This document shows, piece by piece, positions 8,424 to 18,109 of a stretch of DNA of 64,000 nucleotides (within the stretch, counting starts at the first letter, position 1; the number at the start of each line of letters is the position of its first letter). The notes under the pieces were generated by a model, which saw only the letters and a program-made list of their open reading frames with translations, made no database searches and was not told the origin of the DNA. The stretch is taken from the NCBI RefSeq assembly GCF_000166195.2, contig NZ_CM001403.1, positions 6,862,772 through 6,926,771 on the forward strand, given 5' to 3'. A program made the position numbers and the translations under genes. This stretch comes from Mucilaginibacter paludis DSM 18603. Lineage in GTDB: Bacteria; Bacteroidota; Bacteroidia; Sphingobacteriales; Sphingobacteriaceae.

Positions 8424-10979
8424 TTAATTAAATCCTCCTGTAAGGCTTTGAGAGATGGAAAAGTGGAACTGGCCTTTGTTGGCGCTTGGTGCACCTTGTA
8501 TGGCATCAAACCCATAACCATAATCCAAGCCCAGCAATCCAAATATCGGCAGGAAGATACGCGCGCCAACACCCACCGAACGCCTAACATTGAAGGGGTT
8601 AAAATCGCTGAAAGAATTCCAAACGTTACCGCCCTCTGCAAAAGCAAGTACAAATATGGTTGCGCTTTGGCTGGCAATAACCGGGTGGCGAAGCTCTAAC
8701 ATGTATTTGTTAAATACCGGGCTACCAGGGTTGTTATCTGCATTATAGCTTGAGCCTACCGGAACTATCGAGAAATTTTGATATCCCCTTAAACCGATAA
8801 TCTCGCTACCTTGTAAAAACTGGTAACTCTGCATACCATCACCGCCCAATTTAAAGCGCTCAAACGGAGCCTGGCCAACATCCTTGTTGTAATAACCCAT
8901 AAACCCAAATTGAGCCTGGCTTTTTAACACCAGTTTACCATAGATTTTCTGGAACCATTGCGACTCAAACTTCCATTTGTGGTACTCTACAAATTGATAA
9001 CGCTCTTGCGCAGTAGCTATTTTATAGTTGGTACTGTTAAATAAAGAGTATGGAGGCGTTGCCTGGATAGTAAATTTAATATTGGAGCCTGATGTAGGAT
9101 AGATAGGTGCATCTAACGAGTTACGGCTAAACTCCTGCGTTAACTTAATATTGTATGATGTACCGTTGGTAAACAAGTAACCGGGATAATTGTGTAAGGT
9201 ATAATGATCCACGTTTAATGAATAGTTCAGTTGGAAAAGATCATCAGGCCATTTTAAACGCTGACCTAAAGTGATACCGGCACCATTTATTTTTAAGTGG
9301 TAATAGCTTGCATCTGTACTGGCGTAAACCGATCCGTTAGAGCTAACCTGGGTATACGCTGTAAAGGCGAAGTAAATTGGTTTTTTACCACCCAGCCATG
9401 GTTCAGAAAAAGTGAACGAATAATTCTGATAATTTTGACCGTTTGACTGGCCACGCAAGCTCAGCTTTTGGCCATCGCCTTTAGGTAAAGGGCGATACGC
9501 CTTGCCATTGAAGATATTACGTAACGAGAAGTTGTTGAACGTTAAGCCCAGGGTACCTACTAACTGGCCACCACCAAAACCACCCGAAAGCTCAATCTGA
9601 TCGGAAGGTTTCTCAACTACGTTGTACACGATATCAACGGTACCATCCTGCGGGTTGATGTTTGTAGGCTTCGGCTCGGTTTTTTGCTCATCAAAGTTAC
9701 CTAAGGTGGTAATATCACGTGTACTACGTACAATGGCTTCTTTTGAGAATTTTTGTCCGGGCTTAGTGTGCAGCTCGCGCAAAATAACTTTATCGTTAGT
9801 TACATCGTTACCTTTAATAATAATGCGGTTGATGTTGTACTGAGGCCCCTCGTACATCCTGATATCCACATCAACGGTATCATTATAAATTTTAGTTTGA
9901 ACCGGATCTGCCTGGTAAGTTAAATAACCATCGTTTAAATACAGCGACGAAATATCATCACTATTGCCGCCGCCACCGCCGGTTAAACGTTTGTTCAAAT
10001 CATCTTCGCTAAATACATCCCCTTTTTTGATACGAAGAACGGTTTTCAAAAAGCTGGTTGGATATTTGGCATTGCCCGAGAAAGTAATTTTACCAAAGTA
10101 ATATTTAGGGCCTTCGTATAATTTAATTTTGATATCAACGGTACGGTCATCATGTCGGTAAACCGAATCGCTCACAATTTCGGCATCACGGTAACCCTTG
10201 GCCTGCAGTTTTTCTACAAAGCCTTGTTTATCTTCTTCGTATTTATCACGCATAAACTTTTTGGAACCAAAAATATGGTACCATTTTTTCTCGCGTGTTT
10301 TACCCATAAAGCCCTTCAGCTTTTTATCGTTAAATACAACATTGCCCTCAAAGCTTATTTTATTAATTTTTACTTTTTGCTTTTTATCAATAGCTACATC
10401 CAAAATTAAACTATTGGCATCGGCCGGATCTTTACGTTGTTTGATAGTTACCGTTGTATTAAGGTAACCTTTTTCGGTAAAGTGCTTTTTAATGATATTG
10501 GTAGTGGTATTAAGCAAGTTTTCGTTTACTATTTTACCAGCCTTATCGTTAAGTTTCTTTTGGATATCTTCAATTTCGCCTTTACGGATGCCAGTGAGGT
10601 GTATACGTGATAAACGCGGACGCTCCTGGATCTGGATATCAAAGTAAACGGTATCGAGGTTGATTTTGGTGATGTTTAATTGCACATCATCAAAAAGGCC
10701 CTGGTCCCATAAAGCTTTGATCACGTTTGACGATGCTTCGCCGGGGATGGTGATCTTATCGCCTTTGTTTAACTTAGAAATGGTTATCAGTACATCTTTT
10801 TCAAGATACTTTACACCACTAACCGTAATGCCACCAATGATATAATCTTTTGGACTTAAATAGCTTAAACTATCAGCAGGTATTTGCTTGCTCAATGACG
10901 GCCTCGGTTGGTTTGATACCTGCGCCCATGTAGTAGAGCAAATCACAGAAAAAAGAATTGCAAAAAGGAGTTTATTCAT
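8424..10979 (-). CDS. bamA: Outer membrane protein assembly factor BamA
   Basis: 851-aa Omp85 protein that inserts beta-barrel proteins into the outer membrane. A signal peptide (MNKLLFAILFSVICSTTWAQ) is followed by several POTRA domains over about residues 45-440 (for example INKISFEGNVVFND, YFGKITFSGNAKYP, NINRIIIKGNDVTND), then a 16-strand-type barrel. The barrel contains LRGYQNFSIVPVG, the counterpart of the conserved VRGF/Y loop, and the protein ends on an aromatic beta-signal-like FHFSISQSLTGGFN. It is placed between uppS and the two skp genes. Confidence 0.95.
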   Translation of the reverse strand: MNKLLFAILFSVICSTTWAQVSNQPRPSLSKQIPADSLSYLSPKDYIIGGITVSGVKYLEKDVLITISKLNKGDKITIPGEASSNVIKALWDQGLFDDVQLNITKINLDTVYFDIQIQERPRLSRIHLTGIRKGEIEDIQKKLNDKAGKIVNENLLNTTTNIIKKHFTEKGYLNTTVTIKQRKDPADANSLILDVAIDKKQKVKINKISFEGNVVFNDKKLKGFMGKTREKKWYHIFGSKKFMRDKYEEDKQGFVEKLQAKGYRDAEIVSDSVYRHDDRTVDIKIKLYEGPKYYFGKITFSGNAKYPTSFLKTVLRIKKGDVFSEDDLNKRLTGGGGGNSDDISSLYLNDGYLTYQADPVQTKIYNDTVDVDIRMYEGPQYNINRIIIKGNDVTNDKVILRELHTKPGQKFSKEAIVRSTRDITTLGNFDEQKTEPKPTNINPQDGTVDIVYNVVEKPSDQIELSGGFGGGQLVGTLGLTFNNFSLRNIFNGKAYRPLPKGDGQKLSLRGQSNGQNYQNYSFTFSEPWLGGKKPIYFAFTAYTQVSSNGSVYASTDASYYHLKINGAGITLGQRLKWPDDLFQLNYSLNVDHYTLHNYPGYLFTNGTSYNIKLTQEFSRNSLDAPIYPTSGSNIKFTIQATPPYSLFNSTNYKIATAQERYQFVEYHKWKFESQWFQKIYGKLVLKSQAQFGFMGYYNKDVGQAPFERFKLGGDGMQSYQFLQGSEIIGLRGYQNFSIVPVGSSYNADNNPGSPVFNKYMLELRHPVIASQSATIFVLAFAEGGNVWNSFSDFNPFNVRRSVGVGARIFLPIFGLLGLDYGYGFDAIQGAPSANKGQFHFSISQSLTGGFN

Positions 10980-11041
10980 TCGAATATTTTGGTGGCTAAA
11001 ATAATTTATACAGTTGTTAAAAAGTGTTAAACGTAAAAATA

Positions 11042-11800
11042 TTAGTTGATTTGTTCGCTTATCATGCCAAACCGGCGTTCACGTTTCTGATAATCAAGTA
11101 TCGCTTCAAACAAATCTTCGCGCCTAAAATCTGGCCATAATTTGTCAGTAAAGTACAGCTCGGCATAAGCAATTTGCCAAAGCAGGTAATTGCTGATGCG
11201 GTACTCCCCGCTGGTTCTGATCAGCAATTCCGGATCAGGCAGGTTAGATGTATGTAAATGCTGAGAAAAAACTTCTTCGGTAATGTCTGCCGCCTTCAGT
11301 TCGCCGCTTTCTACCTTACGGGCAATAGCTTGCGTGGCCTGCACTATTTCGCGCCGCGAGCTGTAGCTCAGGGCCAGGGTAAGTACCAGGCCTGTATTAC
11401 CTGCTGTTTGGGTAATGGCGTTATTCAATTCGGCGCTGCACTTGGCGGGCAGCATATCCATGTCGCCTATGGTATTGAGGCGAACATTGTTATCCATTAA
11501 TTTTCTGATCTCTTTATTGATGGTTGATATCAGCAACTCCATAATGGCAGTAACTTCAAATTTGGGCCTGTTCCAGTTTTCGGACGAGAAGGTATACAGC
11601 GTTAAATATTTAATACCCAGTTCTCCCGCTCCCTCAACCACATCCCTAACGGATAATACGCCATTGTGATGGCCAAAAACACGCAATTTACCCTTGCCCT
11701 TAGCCCACCTGCCATTTCCGTCCATAATTACAGCAATATGCTGCGGTAACCTGGCTGTATCTATCTGCTCTTTAAATCCCATCACCAAATTATTTGCCAT
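11042..11800 (-). CDS. uppS: Isoprenyl transferase (undecaprenyl diphosphate synthase)
   Basis: Cis-prenyltransferase that builds the C55 lipid carrier for cell-wall and glycan synthesis. The conserved block HIAVIMDGNGRWAKGKG carries the catalytic aspartate, and YTFSSENWNRP plus the RTSGEYRISNYLLWQIAYAE region complete the family signature. The open frame extends to 11824, but the ATG codons at 11800 (MANNLV) or 11782 (MGFKEQ) are more likely starts. About 250 aa, normal for the family. It is the first gene of the uppS-bamA-ompH-ompH run; a TACCTTTG box lies at 11981-11988. Confidence 0.94.
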   Translation of the reverse strand: MANNLVMGFKEQIDTARLPQHIAVIMDGNGRWAKGKGKLRVFGHHNGVLSVRDVVEGAGELGIKYLTLYTFSSENWNRPKFEVTAIMELLISTINKEIRKLMDNNVRLNTIGDMDMLPAKCSAELNNAITQTAGNTGLVLTLALSYSSRREIVQATQAIARKVESGELKAADITEEVFSQHLHTSNLPDPELLIRTSGEYRISNYLLWQIAYAELYFTDKLWPDFRREDLFEAILDYQKRERRFGMISEQIN

Positions 11801-11824
11801 TAAGCTGCAAATGCCCATATACAA

Positions 11825-12195
11825 AAACTAAAGGCGTTGTAACACGCTGATATATACTATCCTTTAAATATTTACAAGCCTTATTAGCAACCATTTTTGT
11901 AATTAATCAACTGTCAATCTCCAATTAAAAAAACAGGTACAAGCGCTGTTTAACCGGAAATATCCAAAAATTTCAGGGGACAAAGGTAAAACTTACTTTG
12001 TATATTTTTATGATATGGTTAAAAAGAAAAGGTTGGTTAACAATTTTTAACACTTGTTAGGTACACAGCCAATTTAAACCACGCTAAAAATATTTATCAT
12101 TTTAACTATCAGAGCTTTTAAATGATCGAAATTTTTAATTTTTTGTATGGAAGTTATTGTAGTTTTTAATATTTTCATGCTTCAAAACCTGGATC
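11825..12195. other. AT-rich intergenic region, no gene seen
   Basis: A 370-bp gap between divergent genes uppS (minus) and a small membrane protein (plus). It is AT-rich with no convincing open frame or RNA gene. A CAAAGGTA at 11981-11988 reads TACCTTTG on the minus strand and could be the -7 element of the uppS-bamA transcript. Confidence 0.5.
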
Positions 12196-12543
12196 ATGAT
12201 ATCGTCGCTCTGCATTATTTTCCTGATCATCTTTTACGTTTATTTTAAACAATATTATGAGAAGCTGATTGCCGCCAAGCTGCAGATGGATGACGAAAAA
12301 CGAATTTGGACCAAAAAGCTGAACCGCATACTGCTGACTATGCCAGCCGGTATTATAGCCATTGTGATACTTTATGCCATATCGTTTACGCTGATGAGCT
12401 TATACCCCGAGGTAGAGAATGTAAAATCGTCTCGCAGGGTGGTTGATGTTGTTGCGGTTTTATTTTGCCTGGCTTTATTTTTTTGGGATAAAAAAGAGCT
12501 CGATAAAAAGCTGGGAAGCACCAAAAATATTGAGCAACTGTAA
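12196..12543 (+). CDS. Small membrane protein of unknown function
   Basis: 115 aa, not recognised. Three hydrophobic stretches are visible: residues 1-16 (ISSLCIIFLIIFYVYF), about 50-71 (TMPAGIIAIVILYAISFTLM) and about 85-97 (VVDVVAVLFCLALFFW). Between the first two is a basic, helical segment (KLQMDDEKRIWTKKLNR). The charged tail ends DKKELDKKLG. It is the only plus-strand gene inside a long minus-strand block and converges with the DUF6089-like gene. Confidence 0.65.
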   Translation: MISSLCIIFLIIFYVYFKQYYEKLIAAKLQMDDEKRIWTKKLNRILLTMPAGIIAIVILYAISFTLMSLYPEVENVKSSRRVVDVVAVLFCLALFFWDKKELDKKLGSTKNIEQL

Positions 12544-12567
12544 AATGCCAAGCCCGGGTGGCAGCTT

Positions 12568-13365
12568 TTAATTAAAAGTGTAGCACTTGCGTGTTAAAAA
12601 GGTATATGAAATACTGAACCCCAAAAACATGTAGGTATCGGCACCGCGCAGGTTGCCCCGCTGCGAGCCTGCCGAGCCGATGTACACGCCGCTGTTTTCG
12701 CCCGACCGGTCGGACAAGGTACGCGACAGGTTGTTGGGGAGCGAACTTTTATCGGCATAGAGGCCGTTAACATCGTCAAGGTAACCGGTATTGGTAGTAC
12801 GGTAGCCCAGATCGACAATAAGGTTCCATTGGCCCGCAAAATTATATTTAATGCCGGCCCCATAAGGTATAGCCAAAGCACTTTGGCTGTAAGGCTTTGT
12901 TTGCCCTTCCGTCATGAGCGGCCTCAGCTCGTAATCCTCTCCCTGGTAGGTTGCCACAGGGTTATATTTAACGGTGCCTATGCCCAGAAAAATAAAAGGA
13001 GTAAACTTATTGCGGCCAATTTGCGGTATATAAGGCAGAAAATTAAGTTCGCCCATCAGGCTCAGCTCGGTTAAGGTACTTGAAAAACTCAGGTTACGGT
13101 CTCTTAACTGCTGGTTTGACGATGTGCTGTCGGCGCCGCTGATGGTGGCGTGCGTATAATTTATTTTGACAGAAAGAAACTGGTTGAAGTTACGCTTGAT
13201 AAAAACGCCATACGCGGGATCGGTAAATTTAAGGGGATTAGCCGGATTAAAATCGCCGATGTAACCCGCCGCCCCTGCCGAACCACCCACTTCCCAGGTT
13301 TGAGCCCTCAGCGGAAACGTAAATAGTATAAGCGCCGCGCACAAAATCAATATAAACTTAGGCAT
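12568..13365 (-). CDS. Outer-membrane beta-barrel protein (DUF6089-like)
   Basis: 265 aa with a signal peptide (MPKFILILCAALILFTFPLRAQ). The mature protein begins TWEVGGSAGAAGYIGDFNP and alternates polar and hydrophobic residues with many aromatics (YGVFIKRNFNQFLSVKINYTHA, FTPFIFLGIGTVKYN, WNLIVDLGYRTT), as expected of an 8- to 10-strand barrel. This resembles the DUF6089 family that is commonly next to nadK in Bacteroidota, as here (nadK lies 15 bp upstream). Function unknown; likely outer membrane. Confidence 0.8.
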   Translation of the reverse strand: MPKFILILCAALILFTFPLRAQTWEVGGSAGAAGYIGDFNPANPLKFTDPAYGVFIKRNFNQFLSVKINYTHATISGADSTSSNQQLRDRNLSFSSTLTELSLMGELNFLPYIPQIGRNKFTPFIFLGIGTVKYNPVATYQGEDYELRPLMTEGQTKPYSQSALAIPYGAGIKYNFAGQWNLIVDLGYRTTNTGYLDDVNGLYADKSSLPNNLSRTLSDRSGENSGVYIGSAGSQRGNLRGADTYMFLGFSISYTFLTRKCYTFN

Positions 13366-13380
13366 TAATAAAAACGGCTT

Positions 13381-14262
13381 TTAATAATTACGGGCGTCTA
13401 TTCCCCATAACAACTTGTTCCTTAACGTTGTTAAATAAGTTTCATTATTAAGCCTAAGCAAATTTAACTCGAATGATGCCTTGCGGATGCTGAATTTAAC
13501 GGTTGTATCGATGATAACCGTGCGCGAATCGCAGGATACCAGGTAGTTTGCACTGCGGCATTCTACCTCAAAACTGAGCACGCTATCATCCGATAGTACG
13601 ATGGGCCGCACATTAAGGTTATGCGGCGCTACCGGCGTAATGATAATATTGCCCGAACGCGGCAGCACAATTGGCCCGCCGCAGCTTAATGCATAGGCCG
13701 TTGAGCCGGTAGGTGTAGATACGATGATGCCATCGGCCCAGTACGAGTTTAACAGTTCGCCGTTTAAATAGGCGTGTATGGTAATCATGGCCGAATCGTC
13801 GCGCTTGTGGAAGGTAATATCGTTGAGGGCGATATTATCACCATTAAAGGCATGATTCTCTGATTCGATGGTTAAAAGTACGCGGCTATCCAGTGTAAAA
13901 TCCCGATGAACTACGGCATGTATGGCGTCGGCAATATCGCTTTTGCTGATGCTGGCTAAAAAGCCCAATCGCCCAAAATTAATACCCACAACAGGGATGC
14001 CCGAATCATGGATGAAAGCGACGGTGTCAAGCAGGGTGCCATCCCCGCCAAGGGTTAACAGAACATCAATTAAACCTTTTAAAGGCTGATGCCTGGTAAA
14101 GGTTTGGTAAGGGCTGCCTATGTTTATTTTACCGGCTAAAAAATCGTCGAGATCTTTATAAACATAAATATCAACCTGATGTTGCGTTAGTGCATTAAAA
14201 ACCTGCTGCACATAAGGTAAAACTGTATCGTTAAATTGCCTGCCGTATATTGCGATTTTCAT
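13381..14262 (-). CDS. nadK: NAD kinase
   Basis: Phosphorylates NAD to NADP. 293 aa. The nucleotide-binding GGDGT motif is at residues 72-76 (LLTLGGDGTLLDTV), followed by GINFGRLGFLA; the NAD-kinase signatures NDITFHKRD and DGIIVSTPTGSTAYALSCGGPI are also clear. It is in a tight minus-strand run with the CBS protein (9-bp gap) upstream and the DUF6089-like barrel downstream. Confidence 0.96.
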   Translation of the reverse strand: MKIAIYGRQFNDTVLPYVQQVFNALTQHQVDIYVYKDLDDFLAGKINIGSPYQTFTRHQPLKGLIDVLLTLGGDGTLLDTVAFIHDSGIPVVGINFGRLGFLASISKSDIADAIHAVVHRDFTLDSRVLLTIESENHAFNGDNIALNDITFHKRDDSAMITIHAYLNGELLNSYWADGIIVSTPTGSTAYALSCGGPIVLPRSGNIIITPVAPHNLNVRPIVLSDDSVLSFEVECRSANYLVSCDSRTVIIDTTVKFSIRKASFELNLLRLNNETYLTTLRNKLLWGIDARNY

Positions 14263-14271
14263 GCAGTAGCA

Positions 14272-14934
14272 TTATAAATTAAGGTAGTTCATAAAAGAAT
14301 CGAACCGATTCATGGAGTCGTCGTCAACCGGGGTATAATTAAAAGTAGCCTGAACCGTGTAGTTATAACGGATAAATGATGCTACGATGCCCGAGATATC
14401 TTGTTTATTTACTTTGAGGGTAACTTCTAAGCGGGTAGAATCAGGGAAGGACCGGATGTAGGAGCTCAAAACCTGCGCATTATCCGACTCTACAATCTGC
14501 GCCATATGTGCCAGCGAGTTATTGCGGTTGGTTATTTCAAGTACGATAATTCCGCCCGGCTCGGCCACCGACGTGATACGGGCGAAATATTCGTTCATGG
14601 AATTGATGGATATCAGCCCAAGGTAGTTTTTGCGTTCATCCAGTACGGGCACAACGGTTAAACGTTGTTCGTAAAACAGACGGATCACATCATAAATATG
14701 TTGTGTTTCTATCACGTAGGGGTTAACCAACGATAGCATCACATCCCCTACCGGTGTTTGGTAATCGGTATATTCAATCAGGTCATCCTCGGATACCAGC
14801 CCCAGAAACTGCTCTTCGTTAACAATAGGTAAATGCCTCACCCTAAACTCTATCATACGGTCAATAACCTGCTGTATCGTATGTGATGTACGAAGCGGCG
14901 GCATTGCGGTTGAAAGGAGTTCGGATGCTAACAT
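14272..14934 (-). CDS. CBS-domain protein
   Basis: 220 aa. Two tandem CBS repeats occupy about residues 1-120 (MPPLRTSHTIQQVIDRMIEFRVRHLPIV... and VETQHIYDVIRLFYEQRLTVVPVLDERKNYLGLIS). An ACT-like C-terminal part follows (GGIIVLEITNRNNSLAHMAQIVES). CBS pairs usually bind adenosine nucleotides, so regulation of the adjacent NAD kinase is plausible but is inference. It overlaps neither neighbour (1-bp gap to the hydrolase). Confidence 0.85.
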   Translation of the reverse strand: MLASELLSTAMPPLRTSHTIQQVIDRMIEFRVRHLPIVNEEQFLGLVSEDDLIEYTDYQTPVGDVMLSLVNPYVIETQHIYDVIRLFYEQRLTVVPVLDERKNYLGLISINSMNEYFARITSVAEPGGIIVLEITNRNNSLAHMAQIVESDNAQVLSSYIRSFPDSTRLEVTLKVNKQDISGIVASFIRYNYTVQATFNYTPVDDDSMNRFDSFMNYLNL

Positions 14935-14935
14935 G

Positions 14936-15697
14936 TTACACTTTGATTTTTTCCAAAAAGCCTCTTAATAGTTTATTAAACTCATCGGGCTGCTCCATCA
15001 TGGGTGCATGCCCGCATTGATCAACCCAATGCAGTTCGGAGTTAGGCAACAACCTGTTAAACTCTTCGGCAACATCAGGAGGTGTTATTTTATCATTTCT
15101 TCCCCATATTAACGCTGTAGGGATGCTTATCTTATGCAAATCCTTTGCCATATTATGCCTGATGGCCGATTTTGCCATGGCTAATATCCTGATAACCTTA
15201 TTACGATCATTAATAGTGGCAAAAACCTCGTCAACTAATTCTTTGGTAGCCGTTTTTGGGTCGTAAAAAGTAAATTCAACCTTTTCCTTTACAAAATCGT
15301 AACTCTCCCTCCGCGGAAAAGATCCGCCGAAGGCGTTTTCGTACAAGCCAGAGCTACCGGTTAATACCAGTGCCCGCGCCACATCAGGGTGCGAGAGGCA
15401 ATAAATTAAGGCCACGTGCCCACCTAACGAGTTGCCTATTAAAACAACATCGTTCAGTTTTTTAAAGGTTATAAATTTATGTACGTATTTGGCCAGGCTT
15501 TTAACGCCGGTTGTTAACAAAGGCAAATCATAAATGGGCAGTATAGGGATAATTACCCGGTAATCTTTACTATACTCTTCAATTACCCTTTCCCAATTGC
15601 TTAATGCACCCATCAAACCGTGCAACAGTAACAATACCTCGCCTTCCCCTTCGTCAATATAACTATAACCGTTTTCTTCTTTAAGCACAAAACCCAT
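14936..15697 (-). CDS. Alpha/beta hydrolase
   Basis: 253-aa soluble hydrolase. The nucleophile elbow is GNSLGGH (about residue 93), the oxyanion LLLHGLMG comes earlier, the acid is likely Asp in WGRNDKITPP, and the histidine is in CGHAPMMEQP. Substrate unknown; the small size and HGLMG motif resemble esterases and C-C hydrolases of the MenH/MhpC type. It is 1 bp from the CBS gene and probably co-transcribed with it. Confidence 0.85.
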   Translation of the reverse strand: MGFVLKEENGYSYIDEGEGEVLLLLHGLMGALSNWERVIEEYSKDYRVIIPILPIYDLPLLTTGVKSLAKYVHKFITFKKLNDVVLIGNSLGGHVALIYCLSHPDVARALVLTGSSGLYENAFGGSFPRRESYDFVKEKVEFTFYDPKTATKELVDEVFATINDRNKVIRILAMAKSAIRHNMAKDLHKISIPTALIWGRNDKITPPDVAEEFNRLLPNSELHWVDQCGHAPMMEQPDEFNKLLRGFLEKIKV

Positions 15698-15819
15698 ATA
15701 ATCTGTAAGTGTTTTTTATGTATCCAATTGCTATACCAATTTATAAAGTAGTATAAAAATTTAATACCCGCTATAAAAATAGTTTATTGAAATGGAGTTA
15801 CAACAATTTAAGCAATAAT

Positions 15820-16269
15820 TTAACTTAATAATTGTTTTACCACTTCGGATATTGTTTTACCATCGGCTTTTCCGGCAAGTTCTTTATTAGCCGCGCCCAT
15901 TACTTTACCCATCTCTTTGATTGATGTGGCGCCTAAATCAACTATCAGTTGTTTAATACGCTGCTCAACTTCGGCCCTTTCCATTTGCTGGGGCAAATAA
16001 ACCTCAATAACCTGTAGCTCGTCTATTTCTATCTGGTACAAATCGTCGCGGTTTTGAGTTTTATAAATATCGGCCGACTCTTTACGTTGTTTGATCAGTT
16101 TTTGAAGAACTTTAATTTCCGCTTCTTCCGTAAGCACATCGCTGGCTCCCTTTTCGGTACGGGCCAGCAACAAAGCGGCTTTAACCGCACGTAAAGCACG
16201 TAAGGTTGACTCTTGCTTAGCCAACATGGCTTTTTTGATATCCTGATCTATTTTTTCTATTAGTGACAT
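15820..16269 (-). CDS. GatB/YqeY family protein
   Basis: 149 aa. It begins MSLIEKIDQDIKKAMLAKQESTLRALRAVKAALLLARTEKG, typical of YqeY, and ends with the KEMGKVMGAANKELAGKADGKTISEVVKQLL segment seen in the tRNA-dependent amidotransferase-linked YqeY domain. YqeY resembles the tail domain of GatB, which binds tRNA; the free-standing protein has no settled function. Confidence 0.9.
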   Translation of the reverse strand: MSLIEKIDQDIKKAMLAKQESTLRALRAVKAALLLARTEKGASDVLTEEAEIKVLQKLIKQRKESADIYKTQNRDDLYQIEIDELQVIEVYLPQQMERAEVEQRIKQLIVDLGATSIKEMGKVMGAANKELAGKADGKTISEVVKQLLS

Positions 16270-16275
16270 GGGTTG

Positions 16276-16560
16276 TTTGTTATTTGTTACTGGTTATTAG
16301 GTTATTAGGTTATTGCCTTGTTGGTTATTGGTTATTGGTTATTGAGTTATTTGTTATTAGGTTGTTGCCTTTGGGGTAATACCATATACTCATTTACCTA
16401 TCTGCCAACGTACAACTACTCACTGGTATATTTCATCTGCAAATCTAATCAAGTGTACATTACTTATTTGCAAATTCAATTAACATTCGCAATCTACTTA
16501 TTTGCATATCCGCATATTTACTCATTCGCACATCCGCACATCTACTCATCCGCACATTAC
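16276..16560. repeat. Degenerate short-word repeats
   Basis: Two adjoining low-complexity arrays fill the gap between yqeY and the SDR gene. From 16276 to about 16375 the strand repeats GGTTATT words (GGTTATTAGGTTATTGGTTATTG style). From about 16430 to 16560 it repeats words such as CCGCACAT, ACTCATTCG and TTATTTGCA. No gene was seen; this is one of several short-word arrays in the window. Confidence 0.75.
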
Positions 16561-17319
16561 TTATTGCCTGAATATCGTTGTGGCCGTTGCCTGCGCGGTG
16601 GGCATCAGGACCAAGTCGTTGATATTGACGTGCGCCGGGCGCGATGCCATAAACAGTATAGTTTCGGCCACATCAAGTGCCGATAGCGGTGTAAAGCCTT
16701 CGTATACTTTTTTGGCCCGTTCTTTATCTCCGTTAAAGCGCACTTCAGAAAACTCGGTTTCAACCGCTCCCGGATGGATGGCGCTTACCTTAATACCGTG
16801 CGGCAGCAAATCAATCCGCATACCTTTGTTTAAGGCGTCAACCGCGGCCTTGGTAGCACAATATACATTACCGTTGGCGTAAACTTCTTTACCTGCAATA
16901 GAGCCTAAATTAATGATATGCCCAAAGCCATTGTTTATCATCCAGTTGGATACTATTTTACTCACATACAACAATCCCTTGATATTGGTATCTATCATGG
17001 TTTCCCAATCGCTGTACGCTCCGTTCTGAATTGGGTCGAGCCCCCGGCTAAGGCCTGCGTTGTTTATCAATACATCAATCTGCCTCCATACTGCGGGCAG
17101 GCTTTCCAGGTTGGCTATAACGGCTTCTTTGTCCTGAACATCAAAAGCACAGGTAGCAACGCCCACATTGTATTGTTCAGAAAGTTTTTTTGCCAATCCG
17201 TCAAGGCGCTCCTGGCGGCGGCCGGTTAATATCAAATCAAAACCCGCGCGGGCAAAAACATGAGCACAAGCTTCGCCAATTCCAGCGGTGGCACCCGTAA
17301 TTAAAGCAATTTTAGACAT
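16561..17319 (-). CDS. Short-chain dehydrogenase/reductase
   Basis: 252-aa Rossmann oxidoreductase. The coenzyme motif TGATAGIGEACA is at residues 8-19, NNAGLSRG follows in the middle, and the catalytic YxxxK is YCATK with a serine upstream (NLGSIAGKE). The sequence resembles the YdfG group of 3-hydroxy-acid/serine dehydrogenases (LVMPTAQATATTIFRQ-type tail, DVAETILF). Likely NADP-dependent, substrate not known. Confidence 0.9.
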   Translation of the reverse strand: MSKIALITGATAGIGEACAHVFARAGFDLILTGRRQERLDGLAKKLSEQYNVGVATCAFDVQDKEAVIANLESLPAVWRQIDVLINNAGLSRGLDPIQNGAYSDWETMIDTNIKGLLYVSKIVSNWMINNGFGHIINLGSIAGKEVYANGNVYCATKAAVDALNKGMRIDLLPHGIKVSAIHPGAVETEFSEVRFNGDKERAKKVYEGFTPLSALDVAETILFMASRPAHVNINDLVLMPTAQATATTIFRQ

Positions 17320-17374
17320 AATAGCATGATAACAATAATTGGCGAAGTTAAGTTTTTTTAACTAACCGATTTGA

Positions 17375-18109
17375 TTATTCAAAGTAGATAGTAAACACCA
17401 GGCTGTGCAAAAGCAGCTGATCTATCGGCTTGGCATATGGGCTATCAGCCTTAACAAGCACATTATGAAACGAGTTTGAAATTTTAATTTCGGGCGAAAA
17501 CTTAAAATAATCAAAATAGATATCGCAACCAATACCGGCTTCGTATGATGCATATCCGCGCTGCGTGTTCACCATTTTATCCAGCGGTGATATATTGGGG
17601 TCTTCCTTTTTAGGGCCCGTAATACTGTACGAGTATTTTAAACCGCCTAACAAATAGGCCCGCACATCGCCAAGCCTGTCCGATTTTATTTTAACTGATA
17701 GCGGTATTTCAACCAGCGAGGCGTTCACCGTTTTTTCAACATTTTGCGATGCTGTTTTATACTGATAATAAATGGTACGGTCGGCAAAAACCAGCGAAGG
17801 TGTTGTACGCAGTTCCAGATTATCGGTAACGCGTAAACGGGCTATAAAACCTACGGCAAAACCCGGCGCCCCGCTCGAACTGATGCCGTTTAACGAGTCG
17901 GTTACGTTTCTACCACTCCCGGCATCCAGGTACGGGGTACGCCAATCTTTATTTTTGATGACTTTAAAATCGCTATTTACGTACGAGAAATGGAAACCAA
18001 AACTATAATCGTTATAATCGGCGCCGCCACCCCATGCAGGCACCTGGGCAAATAACCCTGTGCTGCAAAATATCAACAAACATATAAAGGTGTAGCACTT
18101 TTTACTCAT
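17375..18109 (-). CDS. porT: PorT-family outer-membrane protein (type IX secretion)
   Basis: 244 aa with a signal peptide (MSKKCYTFICLLIFCSTGLFAQ) and an eight-strand barrel-like mature part starting YNDYSFGFHFSYVNSDFKV. The sequence pattern and its position immediately downstream of ubiE/menG (4-bp ATGA overlap) match the PorT/SprT component of the Bacteroidota type IX secretion system. PorT is an outer-membrane protein needed for secretion of CTD-tagged proteins. The assignment relies on both context and pattern. Confidence 0.75.
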   Translation of the reverse strand: MSKKCYTFICLLIFCSTGLFAQVPAWGGGADYNDYSFGFHFSYVNSDFKVIKNKDWRTPYLDAGSGRNVTDSLNGISSSGAPGFAVGFIARLRVTDNLELRTTPSLVFADRTIYYQYKTASQNVEKTVNASLVEIPLSVKIKSDRLGDVRAYLLGGLKYSYSITGPKKEDPNISPLDKMVNTQRGYASYEAGIGCDIYFDYFKFSPEIKISNSFHNVLVKADSPYAKPIDQLLLHSLVFTIYFE